A stretch of DNA of 64,000 nt, taken from contig CP166131.1 in NCBI GenBank assembly GCA_041228345.1, positions 62,001 to 126,000 on the forward strand, read 5' to 3'. Below are positions 1 to 8,371 of the stretch, one piece after another; the first letter of the stretch is position 1, and each line of letters begins with the position of its first letter. The notes under the pieces are model-generated. The model ran no database searches, was not told where the DNA came from, and worked only from the letters and a program-made list of their open reading frames with translations. Position numbers and translations under genes: made by a program. This stretch comes from Alphaproteobacteria bacterium LSUCC0396. Lineage in GTDB: Bacteria > Pseudomonadota > Alphaproteobacteria > Puniceispirillales > Puniceispirillaceae.

Positions 1-723
1 GGCAGTGGCGGCTCGGCGGCGACAGTTATTGGCGGTGCGGCGGTTCATGTCGCGCTAAACGAGTTTGTTGCGGCAGGTAAGGGCATTGCGGCGGGTGTAT
101 TGGGGTGTGATGCTGATCAAATCACCTTTGATGCTGGCCTGTTCAGCAACCCTGCAGAACCTGCGCGGCCGCCCATGAGCTGGGCCGATATTGCCAGCCA
201 CAGTAACGAAGCGGGCGGGATGAGCGTGCTTGGCGAGTTTTTACCGCCAGATGTGACCTATCCGAACGGCTGTCATATCTGTGAGGTCGAAATTGATCCG
301 GCAACCGGCAAGGTTAGTTTTGCTGATTATGTTGTTGTCGAAGATGTCGGCACCGTGCTGAATGCGGATCTTGTTGAGGGCCAGATGCATGGCGGAATTG
401 CCCAAGGCGTCGGGCAGGCGCTGGGTGAAATTCTGCATTTCGACGAGTCCGGCCAGCTGATCACCGGTTCATTTATGGATTACCAAATGCCAATCGCGGC
501 AGATTTTCCGAATTTTCGGATTTCAACAATTGCCGTGCCGACCAAGATAAATCCGCTTGGTGCGAAGGGGGTTGGTGAGGCCGGAACCGTTGGGGCTTTA
601 GCGGCCACAATGAATGCTATAGTTGATGCGATGGCTTGCGCCGGTGTTGCCGCATTTGAAATGCCGGCAACGCCGCATCGGGTCTGGCAGGCACTGCAAG
701 ACGCCAAAAAATCAGCTAGTTAG
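1..723 (+). CDS. Molybdenum hydroxylase large subunit (CoxL / xanthine dehydrogenase family), 3' part
   Basis: The reading frame is open from the first base, so the start lies outside the window and about 240 C-terminal residues are present. The family binds molybdopterin cytosine dinucleotide and oxidises CO, aldehydes or N-heterocycles, with FAD and 2Fe-2S partner subunits. The fragment opens with GSGGSAATVIGG, and the GVGEAGT motif at about residues 190-196 carries the catalytic glutamate (E193 of the fragment) expected in this family. The ending (MPATPHRVWQAL) is typical of CoxL-type proteins. The active-site loop that separates true CO dehydrogenases (form I) from form II or other hydroxylases is not in the window, so the substrate is unknown. 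Its stop overlaps the stop of the convergent DUF2244 gene. Confidence 0.88.
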   Translation, partial: GSGGSAATVIGGAAVHVALNEFVAAGKGIAAGVLGCDADQITFDAGLFSNPAEPARPPMSWADIASHSNEAGGMSVLGEFLPPDVTYPNGCHICEVEIDPATGKVSFADYVVVEDVGTVLNADLVEGQMHGGIAQGVGQALGEILHFDESGQLITGSFMDYQMPIAADFPNFRISTIAVPTKINPLGAKGVGEAGTVGALAATMNAIVDAMACAGVAAFEMPATPHRVWQALQDAKKSAS

Positions 724-1241
724 CCCTGCGCGGCGCGGTCACGGGCTGATCTGGATCGCGCCACCATGCCGTCAATTTCATGCCGCAGCTTGGCCTTTTC
801 AATTGGGTGCAGAAACGCCCCAATTTCGGTTTCGACGCCGTGACTGGAAAGGATTACGCGCTGGCGGTAGCGCGCCGAAGGTGCGGGTGCTGTCGGCGGG
901 CTTAACTGTACCCGAAGCCAGCCAACGGGAAATTCTGAAACGGCCGCGTTTCCATGTTCGTCCCGATGCTCAACCTTTAGGGTTTCGGTCGTTGTTTCAA
1001 TGGTTTCGCGTACCTTTGCGGCGCGGTAATTCAGTTTGAATGCACCCCAGACAATCAATAATTCGAGGCCTAAAAATCCAATAACTGGCCATGCACCAGC
1101 CAGAAAAAAGCCCAGTCCGATGGTGAACAGCAATCCAGCCAATAGCCCAATCACAATTGCAAAGCCCTTTGGCGATAGCGAGCGGTGCGGCCAGATTGTC
1201 AACCGTTCCAGCGGTTGCGGTTTTGAAGAGTTTTCAACCAT
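720..1241 (-). CDS. DUF2244 family membrane protein
   Basis: This 173-residue protein has two closely spaced hydrophobic segments at about residues 27-48 and 50-68, flanked by a basic N-terminal region and a soluble C-terminal half with a predicted beta-rich core and a helical, Arg-rich end. The pattern matches the DUF2244 family, small integral membrane proteins common in Alphaproteobacteria and often near cytochrome oxidase genes; the biochemical role is unknown. It starts with ATG at 1241 and converges with the molybdenum hydroxylase gene, the two stop codons overlapping by a few bases. Confidence 0.75.
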   Translation of the reverse strand: MVENSSKPQPLERLTIWPHRSLSPKGFAIVIGLLAGLLFTIGLGFFLAGAWPVIGFLGLELLIVWGAFKLNYRAAKVRETIETTTETLKVEHRDEHGNAAVSEFPVGWLRVQLSPPTAPAPSARYRQRVILSSHGVETEIGAFLHPIEKAKLRHEIDGMVARSRSARDRAAQG

Positions 1242-1381
1242 TGGCTAAGAAGATGGTGATCTAGCAGCATAGCGTCAAGATGGCACCGCTCATTACGGTG
1301 CAGATTGCTGTTCGCCTTATGATGGTTTCGAGCCTATAAGGGGGGAACGGAACCGATAGAGCGGAGAGGGATTTCGGGGTA

Positions 1382-1717
1382 ATGAATTATATTTATAAGA
1401 TTTGTGATAGATCCCTTTGGGCGGCGGCGGAGCAAGCTGGCCGGTTTACCGGCGCGGAAATTGATTTAAAAGACGGATTTATCCATTTTTCTACTGCAGA
1501 TCAGCTTGCCGAGACATTACGTCTGCATTTCGCCGGCCGAACCGGCCTATGCCTGATCACGGTCGATGCCAGCGTTTTAAAGATTAAGTGGGAACCGGCA
1601 AGAAGCGGCGATTTATTCCCGCATCTTTATGATGATTTGCCATTATCGGCGGTGCGGTCAGTTGACGATCTGAACGTTGGTTCGGATGGGATTCATCACT
1701 TGCCTAGCCAGCTTTGA
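1382..1717 (+). CDS. DUF952 family protein
   Basis: This 111-residue protein begins YIYKICDRSLW, contains the DGFIHFSTADQL block at about residues 31-42 and ends with a W-x-P...FPHLY region, all characteristic of DUF952. The fold is thought to be related to glutathione-S-transferase-associated or ADP-ribosyl-type small domains, but no function is established. The ATG at 1382 follows a purine-rich stretch (gagagg). A short inverted repeat (GCACCG/CGGTGC, about 1281-1300) lies in the leader. The 3' end overlaps the convergent HIT gene by about 22 bases. Confidence 0.8.
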   Translation: MNYIYKICDRSLWAAAEQAGRFTGAEIDLKDGFIHFSTADQLAETLRLHFAGRTGLCLITVDASVLKIKWEPARSGDLFPHLYDDLPLSAVRSVDDLNVGSDGIHHLPSQL

Positions 1718-2100
1718 ACGGTTGAAATCCGCGCCGTTTTAGTGGCGTCGCTAAGCGGTTCTGATGTGCCATGCCCCCATATCGGATTTGGCCATGCAGC
1801 GTCGTCAGTATGGCGTGCCACGATATGAAAATGCAGTTGCGGTACCATATTGCCAATAGCCGCACTATTGATTTTGCTGGCATCACAATGTTGCTTTAGC
1901 GCCTTGCCGAGCATTCGCGCCAGTTTCCACAAGGATTGAGCGGTTTTTTCATCAAGATCATGCAGCTCGGTTGCGCTGACTTCTGGCACGATCATCAGCC
2001 AGAAAAACCGCGAATCATTTACCAGCCGTATTTGCAATGACCCCACCCGCGCCACAAGAAACGTGTCTTTGGCAAGGGTGGGGTGCAGGGTAAATGACAT
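1696..2100 (-). CDS. HIT family (histidine triad) nucleotide-binding protein
   Basis: This 134-residue HIT-superfamily protein is likely to hydrolyse or bind a nucleotide (Ap4A- or AMP-conjugate type). The triad region reads QLHFHIVAR at about residues 88-96, so the first histidine of the classic HxHxH is glutamine while the two following histidines, including the expected nucleophile, are kept. The subsequent WPNPIWG block is typical of the proteobacterial subgroup with this Q variant. The reading frame is open further upstream, but the ATG at 2100 gives the family length and the longer frame would run into the neighbouring dehydrogenase gene. The precise substrate is unknown. Confidence 0.85.
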   Translation of the reverse strand: MSFTLHPTLAKDTFLVARVGSLQIRLVNDSRFFWLMIVPEVSATELHDLDEKTAQSLWKLARMLGKALKQHCDASKINSAAIGNMVPQLHFHIVARHTDDAAWPNPIWGHGTSEPLSDATKTARISTVQSWLGK

Positions 2101-2110
2101 TTTAGCTGGG

Positions 2111-3187
2111 TTATCCGGCAACAATTTTGGCGATGCCGGTGCCACAAGTAACAGTGTCGGCCTTGCCACCAAGGTCGCCCGTGCGCAGGTCTGGCGTTGA
2201 AAGTGCACTATCAATTGCATCAGTGATACACTTAGCAGCCTCGGCATAACCTAGATGTTCAAGCATCATTGCGCCCGCCCAGATTTGCCCAACCGGATTT
2301 GCAATGCCTTTGCCAGCAATGTCTGGTGCAGAGCCATGTACAGGTTCAAACAGCGATGGAAACAGCCGTTCAGGGTTGATATTGCCCGATGGTGCAACGC
2401 CGATCGTGCCGGTACAGGCAGGGCCAAGATCGGACAGGATATCGCCAAACAGGTTTGACGCCACAACAACGTCAAACCAGTCAGGGTGAAGAACGAAATT
2501 GGCTGTCAGGATGTCGATATGGTATTTATCCCAGCTGATATCGGGATAGGATTTTGCCACCGCTTGAACGCGCTCATCCCAATAGGGCATAGTGATCGAG
2601 ATACCATTTGATTTTGTTGCCGATGTCAGATGCTTGCGCGGGCGGCTTTGCGCCAATTCAAAGGCGAATTTCAGCACCCGATCAACGCCAATCCGCGTCA
2701 TCACGCTTTGCTGGGTAACAAACTCACGGTCGGTATCCGGGAACATGCGCCCGCCAACTGATGAATATTCGCCTTCGGTGTTTTCACGAACAATCATCAT
2801 ATCAACATCGCCCGGCCCACGATTTGCCAGCGGTGACGGCACGCCCGGCAGCAGTTTTACCGGCCGTAAATTGACATATTGATCGAATTCGCGCCGGAAT
2901 AGGATCAGCGATCCCCATAGCGAAATATGGTCGGGAATGCCATCAGGCCAACCAACGGCACCAAAATAAATGGCATCATGCTTGCCGATTTGGGTTTTCC
3001 AGTCATCCGGCATCATCTGCCCATGCTTGGCATAATAGTCATAGCTCGCAAAGTCGAAATGGTCGAAATGCAGGTTGATATCAAACCGGTCCATTGCGGC
3101 CTGTATCACGCGCAGCCCCTCGGGAATAACTTCTTTTCCAATCCCGTCACCGGGAATGACCGCAATATTCAGTCTGTTTTTCGACAT
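2111..3187 (-). CDS. Tartrate / D-malate dehydrogenase (isocitrate/isopropylmalate dehydrogenase family)
   Basis: This 358-residue NAD(P)-dependent oxidative decarboxylase belongs to the isopropylmalate/isocitrate dehydrogenase superfamily. The N-terminus has IPGDGIGKEV, the substrate-binding RENTEGEYSS stretch lies around residue 135, the metal-binding aspartates lie in NLFGDILSDLG, and the adenine-binding HGSAPDIAGKGIANP follows. The sequence around the RENTEGEYS loop and the long N-terminal tyrosine-rich region fit tartrate dehydrogenase/D-malate dehydrogenase (TtuC/DmlA) better than LeuB. The ATG at 3187 is preceded by GGAGACAG. It lies 10 bases upstream of the HIT gene on the same strand. 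Likely role: tartrate, D-malate or related 2-hydroxy acid catabolism in the cytosol. Confidence 0.88.
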   Translation of the reverse strand: MSKNRLNIAVIPGDGIGKEVIPEGLRVIQAAMDRFDINLHFDHFDFASYDYYAKHGQMMPDDWKTQIGKHDAIYFGAVGWPDGIPDHISLWGSLILFRREFDQYVNLRPVKLLPGVPSPLANRGPGDVDMMIVRENTEGEYSSVGGRMFPDTDREFVTQQSVMTRIGVDRVLKFAFELAQSRPRKHLTSATKSNGISITMPYWDERVQAVAKSYPDISWDKYHIDILTANFVLHPDWFDVVVASNLFGDILSDLGPACTGTIGVAPSGNINPERLFPSLFEPVHGSAPDIAGKGIANPVGQIWAGAMMLEHLGYAEAAKCITDAIDSALSTPDLRTGDLGGKADTVTCGTGIAKIVAG

Positions 3188-3295
3188 TTCTGTCTCCGTT
3201 TGTTTCAGTGGGGCCGATAACCGACGAGGGCATAGAATGGTCGTTTGCACACCGCTCTACAAGGTGTTTTTGGTGGGTTTTTACGTCTCTAATGG

Positions 3296-4339
3296 CTAGA
3301 ACGGCATCGGAAAACGGCGATAGGTGGCGGCGATATCATCCAAGACTTCAGCCGTCAGCGTCAAATCTACAGCGCCTAAGGCCTCGCCGAGCTGGTCAAG
3401 GTCAGTGGCACCAAAAATGGCCGAAGTCATGAAGGGCCGTTGCATCGCCCATGCTAGCGCCATCTGGCTCGGTTTTAGCCGATGTTTTGCGGCAATCCCC
3501 ATATAGGCATCAAGTGCCGGCCATAATCCATCGCAAATTCGCCCGCCAAGATTGGCAACATGGCTTCGCCTCGACCCCTCAGGCGTTACATCACCGTTAT
3601 ATTTGCCGGTCAATAATCCAGCGGCAAGTGGTGAGAATGCCAGCAATCCGACCTTTTCGTGATGTGCAACCTCTGCCATATCAAGGTCAAAATGGCGGCA
3701 AAGCAGGCTATATTCATTCTGCACGCTGACCATACGGGGAAGGCCGTGGGTGGCGGCAATCGCCAGCCAGCGCATTGTTCCCCATGCGCTTTCATTCGAC
3801 AGGCCGACATGACGGATCTTGCCTGCACTCCGGCATTTTTCGAGATGATGCAGAACTTCGCTCATGTGATCTAATGTCTCATCGCTGGGTTGAGCGCTTG
3901 CATCAAAGTTCCAGTTTTGTCGAAACATATAGGATCCGCGATTCGGCCAATGTAGTTGATAAAGGTCGATATAATCAGTCTTTAAGGCACGAAGTGAGGC
4001 CTCAAGCGCCAGATCAATTGTTGCAGGCGAAATGGGGGCACCATCGCGAACATTCATATAGCCTTTGCCAGATACTTTTGTTGCCAGAATAATATCCTGG
4101 CGGCGGCCCGACTGGCCGATCCAGTCACCTAAAATACGTTCAGTATCGCCTTGGGTTTCCTTGGCAAGCGGATTGACCGGATACATCTCCGCTGTATCAA
4201 TGAAGTTAACGCCATGATCAAGCGCCATATCAATTTGCGCATGGGCTTCAACGGAGGTGTTTTGGCTGCCCCATGTCATCGAGCCTAGGCAAAGCGCGCT
4301 AACCGATATATCAGTGCGGCCAAGTTTATTATACTGCAT
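3296..4339 (-). CDS. tas: Tas-like NADP(H)-dependent aldo/keto reductase
   Basis: This 347-residue aldo/keto reductase is very close in length and layout to E. coli Tas: MQYNKLG start, the SMTWGSQN block, D/Y catalytic positions in NFIDTAEMYPV, Lys in ATKVSG, His in LYQLHWP, and the SVQNEYSLL and LLAFSPLAAGLLTGKY segments. The family reduces carbonyls with NADPH; the natural substrate of Tas is unknown. The ATG at 4339 was chosen over the in-frame start 42 bases upstream because it follows a GGGGG Shine-Dalgarno and matches the Tas N-terminus. About 110 bases separate it from the dehydrogenase downstream. Confidence 0.88.
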   Translation of the reverse strand: MQYNKLGRTDISVSALCLGSMTWGSQNTSVEAHAQIDMALDHGVNFIDTAEMYPVNPLAKETQGDTERILGDWIGQSGRRQDIILATKVSGKGYMNVRDGAPISPATIDLALEASLRALKTDYIDLYQLHWPNRGSYMFRQNWNFDASAQPSDETLDHMSEVLHHLEKCRSAGKIRHVGLSNESAWGTMRWLAIAATHGLPRMVSVQNEYSLLCRHFDLDMAEVAHHEKVGLLAFSPLAAGLLTGKYNGDVTPEGSRRSHVANLGGRICDGLWPALDAYMGIAAKHRLKPSQMALAWAMQRPFMTSAIFGATDLDQLGEALGAVDLTLTAEVLDDIAATYRRFPMPF

Positions 4340-4482
4340 GAACCCCCCATGGCTCCATCTCGGAAATGACAAAATGGTCAAATTGATGATTTGATTTCAG
4401 GTTTCTCTATAACTATCCAAAAAGGCGGTGGAATGCCAAGCAAATCTAACTATACTAGGCCAATTTCGTCGGGGTCGATTTT

Positions 4483-5823
4483 ATGCGTATTGCGGTTATT
4501 GGTTCGGGTATTTCCGGCTTGGCGTCAGCCTTTCTTTTGAACAGCATTGGTGATGTTTACCTTTTTGAAAAGGCCGCGCGTCTTGGCGGGCATAGCAACA
4601 CTGTCGATGCCGTGTTTGACGATGTCGCGGTGCCAGTTGATACTGGCTTTATCGTTTACAACCCTCTGAATTATCCTAACCTGATTCAGCTTTTCGACCT
4701 TTTGTCAGTGCCTAATCAAGCGACAGATATGTCGTTTTCAGTGTCGCTTGGTGGCGGGCAGATGGAATATGAAGGGTCGGTCAAGGGTTTGCTTGCACAG
4801 CCTGAAAACCTGCTGAAAAAGCGTTATTGGTCGATGCTGTCCGATCTAGTTCGGTTTTATAAAACGGCACAGCGTCAGGCAGATCAGGGGCCGCGTTACG
4901 AAACTTTGGGCCAGTTTGTCGCGCGCCTCGGCTATGGATCAGCCTTTGTCGATGACCATCTGGTGCCGATGGGCGCCGCCATTTGGTCGGCGACGTCACA
5001 TTCGATGATGGAGTTTCCGGTGCGCTCTTTCATGCGCTTTATGGAAAACCATAAATTGCTCAATTTTATCGACCGGCCACAATGGCGCACGGTCAAAGGC
5101 GGTTCACGCGAATATGTTCAGCGCATTGCAGACAAGCTGGATAAGCGGGTTCACTGCGAGGTCGATATTATTGGCTTACGCCGCACCAATGCTGGTGTTA
5201 TGGTGAATATAAGAGGGCAGGGGGAGATATGGTTCGACAAGGTCATTATGGCAGCCCATGCCGATCAGTCGCTGGCGTTAATGGGTGACGCAACACCGCT
5301 TGAGCGTGAAATTCTTGGGGCGTTTGCGTTTCAGAATAATCATGCGGTGCTGCATTCTGATGCGTCACTTATGCCGAAACGTCGCGGCGCGTGGGCTGCG
5401 TGGAACTATGTCTCGGAGGGGCCGTTAAGTCCGGCAGGTGGGAATGAAGCTAGCCCAAAATCAGCCGCCAGTGATTTGTGTCTAACCTATTGGATGAACC
5501 GTTTGCAATCGATCGATCTAGCCTATCCGCTATATGAAACTTTAAATCCGGTGCGTATGCCTGACCCGGCATTGACGCATGGCAGTTTTGACTATCGCCA
5601 CCCAATTTTTGATGCCGCAGCGATTGCGGCGCAACCACGCCTTGGTGAAATTCAGGGGCAAAACGGACTGTTCTTTGCAGGTGCATGGACTGGATATGGT
5701 TTCCATGAGGATGGGTTGAAATCGGCTGTTGCCATCGCGCAAACATTAGGTGCTGATATTCCGTGGAAAACCGGTGTTAAACCCTATTGCAAAAATGGTG
5801 ACACGGCGCTGGATACTGCCTGA
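4483..5823 (+). CDS. FAD-dependent amine-oxidase-like oxidoreductase
   Basis: This 446-residue flavoprotein has an N-terminal Rossmann dinucleotide-binding motif (VIGSGISG, residues 5-12), the LGGHSNT segment of the amine oxidase/protoporphyrinogen oxidase superfamily, and a C-terminal FAD-binding FAGAWTGYGFHEDGLKSA block near residues 394-410. Together with the next two genes it forms the conserved set FAD oxidoreductase-DUF1365-cyclopropane-fatty-acid-synthase-like methyltransferase. In Rhodobacter and other proteobacteria related sets belong to singlet-oxygen or light-stress regulons and are linked to fatty-acid modification; that role is inferred here. The stop overlaps the next ATG (ATGA). 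Confidence 0.85.
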   Translation: MRIAVIGSGISGLASAFLLNSIGDVYLFEKAARLGGHSNTVDAVFDDVAVPVDTGFIVYNPLNYPNLIQLFDLLSVPNQATDMSFSVSLGGGQMEYEGSVKGLLAQPENLLKKRYWSMLSDLVRFYKTAQRQADQGPRYETLGQFVARLGYGSAFVDDHLVPMGAAIWSATSHSMMEFPVRSFMRFMENHKLLNFIDRPQWRTVKGGSREYVQRIADKLDKRVHCEVDIIGLRRTNAGVMVNIRGQGEIWFDKVIMAAHADQSLALMGDATPLEREILGAFAFQNNHAVLHSDASLMPKRRGAWAAWNYVSEGPLSPAGGNEASPKSAASDLCLTYWMNRLQSIDLAYPLYETLNPVRMPDPALTHGSFDYRHPIFDAAAIAAQPRLGEIQGQNGLFFAGAWTGYGFHEDGLKSAVAIAQTLGADIPWKTGVKPYCKNGDTALDTA

Positions 5824-6635
5824 TGACGGCTCTCAACGCGGCTTGCGATATTGTGGTCTCGGACATTGTTCATACGCGGCATGGCGGTGATCATCATCCT
5901 GCATCGCATGTTTTACGCCGATCTGGCTTGTCGATATTGATTGATCTTGATCATCTGGCTGAAGCCAATCGTCAAAGCCTGTTTTTTTCAGTCGACAGCT
6001 TTAATCTTCTTGGGTTTCAACAGCGCGATCATGGGCCAAATTTCAAATCCAAAGCGCCGCTTGTGCCGCTGGGTGATTATGTGCGCCAAATTGCGGCTGA
6101 GCTGATTCCTGAAAAAAGCGTCAAAACTGCACATTTACTAACATTTCCGCGAATTCTTGGCGCCGGTTTTAATCCGCTCTCGGTCTATGTTGCGCGCGAT
6201 GCTGCAGGCTGTGATCTGCTGTATATCTATGAGGTGCGCAATACATTTGGGGATATGCACGCCTATATTGGAACGCCGTCATTGAGGTCTGCGACATTAG
6301 AGGCTGAAAAGATTTTCCATGTTTCGCCATTTTTTCCGGTTGAGGGGCGCTATCGGCTGCGAGTAAGGCTTGATAATGGTGTGGTCAGGCTGGCCATGCG
6401 TTATTTGATTGCTGATCGGCCAGCATTGACGGCAACTATGCGTGGCACGCGTATCAAGCTGGCGACCCGCAGCCTGTTCCATAGTTTGTTTGCGGCTAGG
6501 CAATTTCCCTTTCGGCCGATAATTTCAATCCATTTTGAAGCCTTGAAATTATGGCTAAAAAAGGTACCGTTTTACCCACGACCGGTTCCGCCGCCCCGTT
6601 GGTCGCGCGCAAAAGATTTTGATGAGGCAAATTAA
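5823..6635 (+). CDS. DUF1365 family protein
   Basis: This 270-residue DUF1365 protein has an early VVSDIVHTRHGG motif (RH/H residues conserved in the family), LIDLDHL, FGPNFKS-like and GFNPLSVYVARD segments, and a YEVRNTFGDMHAY block. The biochemical activity is not established. It almost always sits between a flavin oxidoreductase and a CFA-synthase-like methyltransferase, as here, so an acyl-chain-modifying role is the usual inference. The start overlaps the upstream stop and only 3 bases separate it from the next gene, indicating one transcript. Confidence 0.88.
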   Translation: MTALNAACDIVVSDIVHTRHGGDHHPASHVLRRSGLSILIDLDHLAEANRQSLFFSVDSFNLLGFQQRDHGPNFKSKAPLVPLGDYVRQIAAELIPEKSVKTAHLLTFPRILGAGFNPLSVYVARDAAGCDLLYIYEVRNTFGDMHAYIGTPSLRSATLEAEKIFHVSPFFPVEGRYRLRVRLDNGVVRLAMRYLIADRPALTATMRGTRIKLATRSLFHSLFAARQFPFRPIISIHFEALKLWLKKVPFYPRPVPPPRWSRAKDFDEAN

Positions 6636-6638
6636 GTA

Positions 6639-7829
6639 ATGGTTTCTAGGTTTTTGCGGCAGCATCAAAATAGCCTGCTTTTCAGTATTTTGGATAATTT
6701 ACAAAGTGGTGAGGTTTTGCTGACCATGCCCGATGGTGTGCAAAAGCGTTTTGCTGGCCCGACGGCGGGGCCTAAGGCGGATCTTACAATTCACAGCCAA
6801 GATGCGGTGTACCGTATTCTAAGCGACGGCAAAATGGGCTTTTGCGAGGCGTTTATGGATGGGCTGGTCAGTTCTGAGAGCCTGCCGCAATTGATTGAGT
6901 TGGCAGCGCGCCATGATGCTTATTTTGAAGAGCGGCTGAAAACCAACCTGTTACGAAAATGGGGGTTACGCCTGTTTCATCAATTGCGCCGAAATAGCAA
7001 GAGCGGGTCGGCCAAGAACATCGCGCACCATTATGACCTCGGCAACAGCTTTTATCAGGCATGGCTGGACCCAACCATGACCTATTCCTCGGCGGTTTTT
7101 GATTCGGATGATGATGACCTGACAAAGGCACAATTGAACAAATATAAGCGCCTTGCCGAACTTGCCGATATTCAGCCAGGTGATCGGGTTCTGGAAATTG
7201 GCTGTGGCTGGGGCGGTTTTGCCAAATATGTGACCAGCGAAATTGGTGCGAGCGTGACGGGTATCACCATTTCAAAAGAACAGTTTACCTATGCCAATAA
7301 CGTTATTCACGAAGCTGGACTTGAGGATAAGGTGGATTTACGGTTGATGGATTACCGTGATTTGCAAGGCCACTTTGATAAAATCGTATCAATTGAAATG
7401 TTTGAGGCTGTTGGTAAAGATTATTGGCCGACCTATTTTGAGATCATGTCCAAGGTTTTGAGAAAAGGGGGGCGTGCGGTGATCCAGTCGATCACCATTG
7501 ATCATGCTGCCTATCATTCTTACGAAAACCAGCCTGATTTTATCCAGCGCTATATTTTTCCCGGTGGTATGCTGCCGTCATTACCGATGCTGGAAAAGCC
7601 GCTAGCTGAAGCCGGATTGCATCTGGTAAGTGAGCACGGTTATGCCAGTCATTATGCGCGCACGCTTGATCAGTGGCGGCAAAGGTTTAACGCCGCGTGG
7701 CCGCAATTTGCTGAACCGCAGTTTGATCATCGTTTCAAGCGGATGTGGGACCTGTATCTAGCCTATTGTGAGGGCGGATTTCGCGCCGGCATGATCGATG
7801 TTAAACAAATGCTTTTGATGCATAAATAA
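6639..7829 (+). CDS. cfa: Cyclopropane-fatty-acyl-phospholipid synthase family methyltransferase
   Basis: This 396-residue SAM-dependent methyltransferase has the CFA-family signature HYDLGNSFYQAWLDPTMTYS at residues 131-150, the SAM motif LEIGCGWGGFA at 185-195, an SIEMFEAVG stretch and a QRYIFPGG block near residue 306. The family transfers a methylene or methyl group from SAM onto double bonds of membrane phospholipid acyl chains at the cytoplasmic membrane surface. The neighbouring FAD oxidoreductase and DUF1365 genes suggest a modified product (methylated or further oxidised acyl chain) rather than plain cyclopropanation, but this cannot be told from sequence alone. It is the last gene of a three-gene operon. 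Confidence 0.92.
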   Translation: MVSRFLRQHQNSLLFSILDNLQSGEVLLTMPDGVQKRFAGPTAGPKADLTIHSQDAVYRILSDGKMGFCEAFMDGLVSSESLPQLIELAARHDAYFEERLKTNLLRKWGLRLFHQLRRNSKSGSAKNIAHHYDLGNSFYQAWLDPTMTYSSAVFDSDDDDLTKAQLNKYKRLAELADIQPGDRVLEIGCGWGGFAKYVTSEIGASVTGITISKEQFTYANNVIHEAGLEDKVDLRLMDYRDLQGHFDKIVSIEMFEAVGKDYWPTYFEIMSKVLRKGGRAVIQSITIDHAAYHSYENQPDFIQRYIFPGGMLPSLPMLEKPLAEAGLHLVSEHGYASHYARTLDQWRQRFNAAWPQFAEPQFDHRFKRMWDLYLAYCEGGFRAGMIDVKQMLLMHK

Positions 7830-7889
7830 CCCAAAAAGCATACCGATATGGGCGCACAAGGGTGTGGGCGCATCTATTCATCGCGCCTT

Positions 7890-8333
7890 TTACGCTGATT
7901 TTAGCCGAAACAGCTTTAGAATCGGCCGGATGAGTGCGCCAATGAACGGCAAAAATCGCAGCAACTGGCTGGCGCTATCCCAATGGTCAATATGTTTGCA
8001 AATTTTCCCATCAAGATCGACATGAACCTCGGTCATGCCTTCAAATAAAAGGTTGGTATGGGGCCAGCTCTTTAATTTGCCAGTCATCCGCCACCGAAGA
8101 TAGCTGGCGGTTTTAGAATGTGCGACATCGCTGACCGTAAAGCGCGGGTCAATGCAGGTTTCATACATATGATCAAAAACCCGGCGAAAGCCAGCTTTGC
8201 CATGAATTACATTGAACGGATCGGCGAAAAACACATCCTCGGCAACAAGTTCATATAGCGTTTCAACATTGTCCGGGGTGAGCGCAGTAAAGGCTGTTAC
8301 GTAAGCGTCAACGTGAAGCGTCTTTTTAGCCAT
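7890..8333 (-). CDS. NTF2-like (SnoaL-type) fold protein
   Basis: This 147-residue protein has the NTF2-like pattern: an N-terminal helix pair, LYELVAEDVFFADPFNVIHGKAG, then beta strands ending in FEGMTEVHVDLDGKICKHIDHWD. A hydrophobic C-terminal tail (LRFLPFIGALIRPILKLF) follows, unusual for a soluble NTF2 domain and possibly a membrane contact. Homologues accompany the FAD oxidoreductase/DUF1365/CFA cluster in other proteobacteria. Here it converges on the CFA gene and lies 38 bases downstream of the dehydrogenase gene on the same strand. The enzymatic role is unknown. Confidence 0.75.
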   Translation of the reverse strand: MAKKTLHVDAYVTAFTALTPDNVETLYELVAEDVFFADPFNVIHGKAGFRRVFDHMYETCIDPRFTVSDVAHSKTASYLRWRMTGKLKSWPHTNLLFEGMTEVHVDLDGKICKHIDHWDSASQLLRFLPFIGALIRPILKLFRLKSA

Positions 8334-8371
8334 GAAAAATCCTCAATATCGTGATGGTGACAATCAAATGA

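Noticed and set aside
623-1039. 138-codon plus-strand frame overlapping the molybdenum hydroxylase and DUF2244 genes
   Set aside because: It lies mainly antisense to DUF2244 and out of frame with the hydroxylase; its translation is Arg/Pro-rich low-complexity shadow sequence.
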